Both the position numbers and the translations under genes were made by a program. Under the pieces are notes generated by a model. It saw only the letters and a program-made list of their open reading frames with translations, did no database searches and was not told where the DNA came from. Shown here piece after piece: positions 59,847 through 64,000 of a stretch of DNA of 64,000 bases; positions within the stretch are counted from its first letter, which is position 1; every line of letters begins with the position of its first letter. Source of the DNA: Novosphingobium subterraneum (GTDB lineage: Bacteria; Pseudomonadota; Alphaproteobacteria; Sphingomonadales; Sphingomonadaceae); NCBI RefSeq assembly GCF_000807925.1, contig NZ_JRVC01000003.1, positions 1 to 64,000 of the forward strand, written 5' to 3'.

Positions 59847-59888
59847 TGTTACTAACAAATTCCGACACGCATCGGAATCGGGAGAGAG

Positions 59889-59924
59889 ATGATGGAACCA
59901 GTGGGCAACGAATGGACGCGGTAA
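59889..59924 (+). other. Leader mini-ORF overlapping the GST start
   Basis: ATG ATG GAA ... CGG TAA encodes MMEPVGNEWTR and stops inside the next gene, overlapping the GST ATG (59912) by 13 nt in another frame. It has the best ribosome site (GGGAGAGAG) in the region, whereas the GST start has a weak one. It could couple translation of the GST gene. Confidence 0.4.
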
Positions 59925-60682
59925 CCCTTTATCACTGGGAACCCAACGCCAACTCGGGGAAGCCGATGCTGGCGCTGATGGAAAAAGGCGTGCCCTTTTC
60001 CAGCCATTACATCGACATGCTGCAGTTCGATCAGCACAAGCCGGAATACCTTGCGATCAATCCGCAGGGCACCATCCCGGCGATGACCCATAATGGTCTC
60101 GTGCTCACCGAGAGCACCGCGATCATGGAATACGTGAACGATCGGTTCGACGGGCCGGACCTCATGCCGTCGGATGCGCGTGATCGCTGGCGCGTGCGCT
60201 GGTGGATGAAGTTCATGGACCAGTGGCTTGGCCCCAGCTTCTCGATGATCGGGTGGAGCGTATTCGTAGGGCCCATGGTGCGCCAGCGTGATCCTGCCGA
60301 ACTCGCAGCGGCGATCGAGCGCATTCCCCTGCCGGAACGCCGCGTCGCATGGCGCAAGGCAATTAATGGCGACTTTTCGGAAAGCGAGATGGCCGAGAGC
60401 CGTCGCCGCGTCGGTCTGGGCATCGCGAAGCTCGAAGAAGAACTGGGCAAGCGGCCCTATGTCGGCTCGCATGAGTACAGCCTGGCCGACATCAACATCT
60501 TCAACAGCACTTATTCGCTGCCGCTGTCGCAGCCAGATCTGGCGGGCAAGGACAAGACGCCGAATATCATGCGCTGGCTCAAGCGGGTCTATACGCGTGA
60601 TGCGGTCAAGAGGACCTGGGCGATGGGCAAGACCGACCTTGCCAATCGCTATGGTCTGATCATGGCGGAGATCGAGGCATGA
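59912..60682 (+). CDS. LigF/BaeA-like glutathione S-transferase (beta-etherase family)
   Basis: The 256-aa GST resembles LigF, which cleaves beta-aryl ethers of lignin with glutathione. Parallels to LigF as I remember it: PNANSGKPMLALMEKGVPFS, INPQGTIPAMTHNGLVLTES, TAIMEYVNDRF, FSMIGWSVFVGPMVRQRDPA and the long central PERRVAWRKAINGDF insert before RRRVGLGIAKLEEELG. The C-terminal domain has YSLADINIFNSTYSLPLSQP. It overlaps the next GST gene by 4 nt. Substrate not proven. Confidence 0.85.
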   Translation: MDAVTLYHWEPNANSGKPMLALMEKGVPFSSHYIDMLQFDQHKPEYLAINPQGTIPAMTHNGLVLTESTAIMEYVNDRFDGPDLMPSDARDRWRVRWWMKFMDQWLGPSFSMIGWSVFVGPMVRQRDPAELAAAIERIPLPERRVAWRKAINGDFSESEMAESRRRVGLGIAKLEEELGKRPYVGSHEYSLADINIFNSTYSLPLSQPDLAGKDKTPNIMRWLKRVYTRDAVKRTWAMGKTDLANRYGLIMAEIEA

Positions 60683-61464
60683 ACGCGGTACTCTACCACG
60701 GCGAGCCGAATGGAGCTTCACTGACCGTGCTTGCCGCTCTGGCGCAATCGGGACTCGACATCGAATGCCGCCCCATCGACCTGCTTGCCGGGGAGCGCCA
60801 TGCGCTGCCTGGCATTGCCGATCCTGTTGCGCTCGACCTGTGCATTGAAGGCGAAGGGCCGGTGCTGGTCATCGATGGTGAGGCGATGACAGAATCCGTG
60901 TTCCTGGCACAGTATCTTGACGAGGCCGCGGGCGGGGCCGGGCTGCAGCCGATGGACGCCTATGCGCGCTGGGAAATGATGATGTGGTGCCGCCAGATCA
61001 CCGAGCGCCTGTCCCCTGCAGCAGCGTTGCTCGGCAATCTTGCTTCCTCGCAGCATGCCATTGCAGCCATTCCGGCCGACGATTTCGCAACGCTGACAGC
61101 GCGCATCGTGTCGGACGATCTGCGCAACCGTTGGCAAGCGCTGAACGATGATGTGGTCGATGCCGCGCAAGTGGCCGACAGCGAGACCAAGATCGTCGCC
61201 GCCGTCGAGCGCTGCGAGAAGCAGCTGGCCGATGGCCGTGCATGGCTGATGGGCGGCTTTTCGATCGCCGATCTCGTCACCTATTCCTGGCTGGCCGGGA
61301 TGCAGCTTCTGCGGCGGGATGCCTTCGCCGCTGCTCCCCTCACCACCGCTTGGCTCGCCCGCATGGCCGAGCAGAGCTGCGTAAAGGCGGCATTTGCCAG
61401 GTCGACCGTTTCCGAACCGCTCCGCGCCTGGGCGCCGGGGCCAGAAATCAATCGTTGGGGATAA
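60679..61464 (+). CDS. Second glutathione S-transferase of the etherase-like pair (BaeB-like)
   Basis: The 261-aa GST-fold protein is less conserved: MNAVLYHGEPNGASLTVLAA, EGPVLVIDGEAMTESVFLAQ, and a C-terminal domain with MGGFSIADLVTYSWLAGMQL. It overlaps the first GST by 4 nt (ATGA). Novosphingobium aromaticivorans has a heterodimeric etherase BaeAB made of two different GST subunits, and this pair has the same kind of arrangement, so a heterodimer is plausible. Glutathione-site residues are partly degenerate. Confidence 0.8.
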   Translation: MNAVLYHGEPNGASLTVLAALAQSGLDIECRPIDLLAGERHALPGIADPVALDLCIEGEGPVLVIDGEAMTESVFLAQYLDEAAGGAGLQPMDAYARWEMMMWCRQITERLSPAAALLGNLASSQHAIAAIPADDFATLTARIVSDDLRNRWQALNDDVVDAAQVADSETKIVAAVERCEKQLADGRAWLMGGFSIADLVTYSWLAGMQLLRRDAFAAAPLTTAWLARMAEQSCVKAAFARSTVSEPLRAWAPGPEINRWG

Positions 61465-61467
61465 CCA

Positions 61468-63033
61468 ATGCGCGCCATCGACTACTTTGACCGCGGCCAC
61501 GATCGCGATCCACAGCGTCTCGCCATCGTCGATACCGAGACGGGTCTTAAACTGACCTTTGCCGAAACCAAGGCCCTGTCCGAACGCATCGCTGCGGCTC
61601 TGCAGAAGGGCGGTTTCGAGAACCAGGACTGCCTCGGTCTCTATGGTCCGAACGATGGCATGCTGCTCGTCGTCCTGCTGGCGATGTGGCGCGCCAACGG
61701 CAAGTGGATCCCGGTCAACACCCGCAACGCCATCGACGCCAACGCTGCCTATATCAACTACGTGCGCCTGAAGTGGCTGGTCTATCATTCGTCCAAGGCC
61801 GACGAAGTCCAGCAGCTCAAGAACCTCTGTCCGACGCTCCAGCACTTCGTCTGCCTCGACAAGCGCATGGGCGATGACCCGAGCCTCGAGGAATTCATGG
61901 CCGGTGTCAGCGAGGCCGATTTTGTCGAGCCCGAGATCGATGCCTTCGGCAACCTGATGGACATGGTCGGCATCTTTCCCACCGGCGGCACCACCGGCCC
62001 TTCGAAGGGCGCCAACGTCACCAACCTCGGCTGGGGCACGATGATCGAGACCGCTGCCGATGGCATGGGCGGCCGCACCGATTCCCCGGTCGCGCTTGTT
62101 TCAGCGCCGATCACGCACGCTGCTGGCCCGATCGCGCTTTCGACGCTGAGCCTCGGCGCAACGCAGGTGATCCTGCCCGGTTTCGACGCCGAGCGCGTGC
62201 TGCGCACGATTGCGGAGTACAAGGTTACCCACATGTACCTGCCGCCGACGGCGCTGTACCAGCTGCTCGCCTCGCCGGAACTGGGCGATCATGACTACTC
62301 CAGCTTGCGCATCTTCATCCTCGTCGGCTCGCCCTGCAGCCCGGAAAAGCTGCGCCAGGCAGTGGAGGTGTTCGGACCGGCGATGTGCCAGTCCTACGGT
62401 CAGGTCGAATGCCCGATGATCGTGGCGTGGTTCCCGCCCGAGGACGTCGCGAAGTTCGCCACTTCCGCACCGGAAAAGCTCGCCGCCTGCGGCAAGCCCA
62501 CCCGCTCGATCAAGGTCGCGCTGCTCGACGATGATGGCAAGGAGGTGCCGCTGGGCGAGGCGGGCGAAATCTGCGTGCGCGGCGCGCTGGTCACGCATTC
62601 CTACTTCGAAAAGCCTGAGGAAACCGCCGAAATCCGCAAGTTCGGCTGGCATCACACCGGTGACGTCGGCAAGTTCGACAAGGACGGCTACCTCTACATC
62701 GTCGACCGCAAGAAGGACATGGTGGTTTCCGGCGGCTTCAACGTGTTCACCGCCGAAGTCGAAGCTGCCGTGACAGAACTGGCAGCAGTGCGCGAGGCCT
62801 GCGTATTCGGCATCCCGCACGAGAAGTGGGGCGAGCAGGTCCATGCGGTGGTCGTGGCCGAGGGCATTACCGAGGCCGAAATCATCGCCTATGCCAAGGA
62901 TCGCCTCGGCGGGGTCAAGGCGCCGAAATCTGTCACGTTTATCGACTCGATTCCGCGCACTGCTGCGGGCAAGATGGACAAGAAGGCGCTGCGGGTTCCC
63001 TATTGGGGTAACGCCGATCGTATGGTCAACTGA
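61468..63033 (+). CDS. AMP-binding acyl-CoA synthetase (CoA ligase)
   Basis: The 521-aa adenylate-forming enzyme has the P-loop-like FPTGGTTGPSKGANVTNLGW, adenine motif SYGQVECPMIVAWF, GWHHTGDVGKFDKDGYLYIV with DRKKDMVVSGGFNVFTAEVE, and the catalytic Lys in PRTAAGKMDKKALR. It activates an aromatic or fatty acid to its CoA thioester. Within this cluster a hydroxycinnamic- or phenylpropionic-type acid is a reasonable guess. It starts 3 nt after the GST pair. Confidence 0.92.
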   Translation: MRAIDYFDRGHDRDPQRLAIVDTETGLKLTFAETKALSERIAAALQKGGFENQDCLGLYGPNDGMLLVVLLAMWRANGKWIPVNTRNAIDANAAYINYVRLKWLVYHSSKADEVQQLKNLCPTLQHFVCLDKRMGDDPSLEEFMAGVSEADFVEPEIDAFGNLMDMVGIFPTGGTTGPSKGANVTNLGWGTMIETAADGMGGRTDSPVALVSAPITHAAGPIALSTLSLGATQVILPGFDAERVLRTIAEYKVTHMYLPPTALYQLLASPELGDHDYSSLRIFILVGSPCSPEKLRQAVEVFGPAMCQSYGQVECPMIVAWFPPEDVAKFATSAPEKLAACGKPTRSIKVALLDDDGKEVPLGEAGEICVRGALVTHSYFEKPEETAEIRKFGWHHTGDVGKFDKDGYLYIVDRKKDMVVSGGFNVFTAEVEAAVTELAAVREACVFGIPHEKWGEQVHAVVVAEGITEAEIIAYAKDRLGGVKAPKSVTFIDSIPRTAAGKMDKKALRVPYWGNADRMVN

Positions 63034-63066
63034 TCCGGAAAACGGACAGTCGGGAGAGAGCTGCAT

Positions 63067-64000
63067 ATGCGTTTGAAGGTCTTAAGCCTGATGGCCGCAC
63101 TGCTGCCGCTGGCAGCGTGCAATATCAAGAGTGATGGCGACACGGTCGCTGTCGCTTCCGCAGGCGTCACCGATGCGATGATCGCGCAAGTGCCCGAAGG
63201 CGAATGGCTGAGCTATGGGCGCGATTATGGTGAACAGCGCTTCTCCCCGCTGACCCAAGTCAACGACAGCAACGTCGGACAGCTTGGCCTTGCATGGTTC
63301 CATGATCTTGAAACGGCGCGCGGGCAGGAGGCCACGCCGCTGATGCACGACGGCACGCTCTACATCTCGACCGCATGGTCGATGGTGAAGGCGTTCGATG
63401 CCAGGACCGGGGCGCTCAAATGGTCCTACGATCCCGAAGTGCCGCGTGAAACGCTCGTCCGGGCCTGCTGCGATGCGGTCAATCGCGGTGTTGCGCTTTA
63501 CGGAGACAAGGTGTTCGTCGGCACGCTGGACGGACGCCTCGTTGCGCTGGATCAGAAGACCGGCAAGGTTGCCTGGTCGAAGGTCGTCGTGCCCAACCAG
63601 CAGGACTATACCATCACTGGCGCGCCGCGCGTGGTGAAGGGCAAGGTCCTGATCGGCAGCGGCGGTTCGGAGTACAAGGCGCGCGGCTACATCGCTGCCT
63701 ATGACGTGAACACCGGCAACGAGGTGTGGAAGTTCCACACCGTTCCCGGCAACCCCGCCGACGGCTTCGAGAACAAGGCCATGGAAAACGCCGCCAAGAC
63801 CTGGGCTGGCGAATGGTGGAAGCTGGGCGGCGGCGGAACGGTGTGGGATGCGATCACCTATGATCCCACAACCAACCTCGTCCTGTTTGGCACCGGCAAC
63901 GCCGAGCCGTGGAACCCCGCTGCGTCCGGTCGTGAGGGCGACAGCCTCTACACCTCGTCGATCGTCGCGGTAAATGCCGACACCGGTGAATATGCCTGGC
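63067..64000 (+). CDS. PQQ-dependent dehydrogenase (lipoprotein), 5' part
   Basis: The protein runs off the window after about 311 residues. It starts MRLKVLSLMAALLPLAAC with lipobox LAAC (Cys18), then the PQQ propeller (NDSNVGQLGLAWFHDLETAR, GQEATPLMHDGTLYISTAWS), the vicinal CC in RACCDAVNRGVALYGDKVFV, and GGGGTVWDAITYDPTTNLVL. It resembles the gene at 54529 and is a second quinohemoprotein-type alcohol dehydrogenase of the cluster. Whether it has a C-terminal cytochrome domain cannot be seen. Confidence 0.88.
   Translation, partial: MRLKVLSLMAALLPLAACNIKSDGDTVAVASAGVTDAMIAQVPEGEWLSYGRDYGEQRFSPLTQVNDSNVGQLGLAWFHDLETARGQEATPLMHDGTLYISTAWSMVKAFDARTGALKWSYDPEVPRETLVRACCDAVNRGVALYGDKVFVGTLDGRLVALDQKTGKVAWSKVVVPNQQDYTITGAPRVVKGKVLIGSGGSEYKARGYIAAYDVNTGNEVWKFHTVPGNPADGFENKAMENAAKTWAGEWWKLGGGGTVWDAITYDPTTNLVLFGTGNAEPWNPAASGREGDSLYTSSIVAVNADTGEYAW

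Noticed and set aside
1..64000. CRISPR arrays, tRNA and rRNA genes, insertion sequences
   Set aside because: I looked for spaced direct repeats, cloverleaf-like ends and transposase motifs and found none in the gaps, which are all short.

Overview
The window looks like chromosomal DNA from an alphaproteobacterium of the Sphingomonadales, most likely Novosphingobium or a close relative. This is an inference from high GC, pckA divergent from chvI-chvG-hprK-EIIA-HPr, CopA/CopB with periplasmic copper genes, glutathione S-transferases (GSTs) that resemble lignin beta-etherases, and a flavocytochrome/PQQ aromatic-oxidation cluster. Genes are packed tightly, with many 1-4 nt stop/start overlaps. 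No intergenic gap exceeds about 300 bases. I saw no tRNA, rRNA, CRISPR array, insertion sequence or prophage.

Region by region. 1-7.1 kb: cell envelope and housekeeping genes (Smr protein, MltA, Tim44-like, SecB, MurJ, TrpS, DUF4136 lipoprotein, DUF2721). 7.2-12.7 kb: a copper resistance locus. An anti-sigma/sensor/ECF sigma trio built like CnrY-CnrX-CnrH lies upstream of copA-copB and divergent from copC-copD. Three copies of one promoter motif (CTTGAGGGAT, 13 bases, GCGTA) precede the three transcription units. 12.8-26.3 kb: glyoxalase/S-formylglutathione hydrolase, hisG-hisD-nusB, DUF2332, extensin-like protein, hydrolase and SDR, a chemoreceptor, RlmJ, pirin-NUDIX-BolA, a J-domain protein and an AmpD-like amidase. 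26.3-33.6 kb: pckA divergent from the ChvI/ChvG two-component system, HPr kinase, RapZ, EIIA and HPr, a regulatory PTS branch. 33.7-44.5 kb: lipoproteins, RmuC, a Csp-type copper storage protein, Def, RecR, Fmt, TruA, an oxidoreductase, a GGDEF-EAL protein and CobS.

44.6-52.0 kb: an accessory operon led by a TetR regulator with a 22-bp palindrome over its start. It encodes GSTs, glyoxalase-fold (VOC) proteins, an SRPBCC protein, a two-domain cyclic-nucleotide-binding protein with no DNA-binding domain, and a class II amidotransferase. It looks like a glutathione-linked detoxification unit. 52.0-64.0 kb: a probable aromatic or lignin-derived compound pathway. It holds an SDR, two SnoaL-like proteins, a larger NTF2-like protein, two lipoprotein PQQ dehydrogenases, DUF3237, a p-cresol methylhydroxylase/vanillyl-alcohol-oxidase type flavoprotein with its own cytochrome c and a small Tat-exported protein, two overlapping GST genes (the first LigF-like) and an acyl-CoA synthetase. 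A plausible route is oxidation of a para-alkylphenol side chain to alcohol, then carbonyl or acid, with ether cleavage by the GST pair and CoA activation. The last PQQ dehydrogenase runs off the end of the window.

The two strongest points for a second look are the CnrYXH-like switch wired to copper genes, and the 53.6-64 kb catabolic cluster, whose flavoprotein lacks the expected acidic active-site residue and which carries shared AT-rich dyad motifs upstream of its units.
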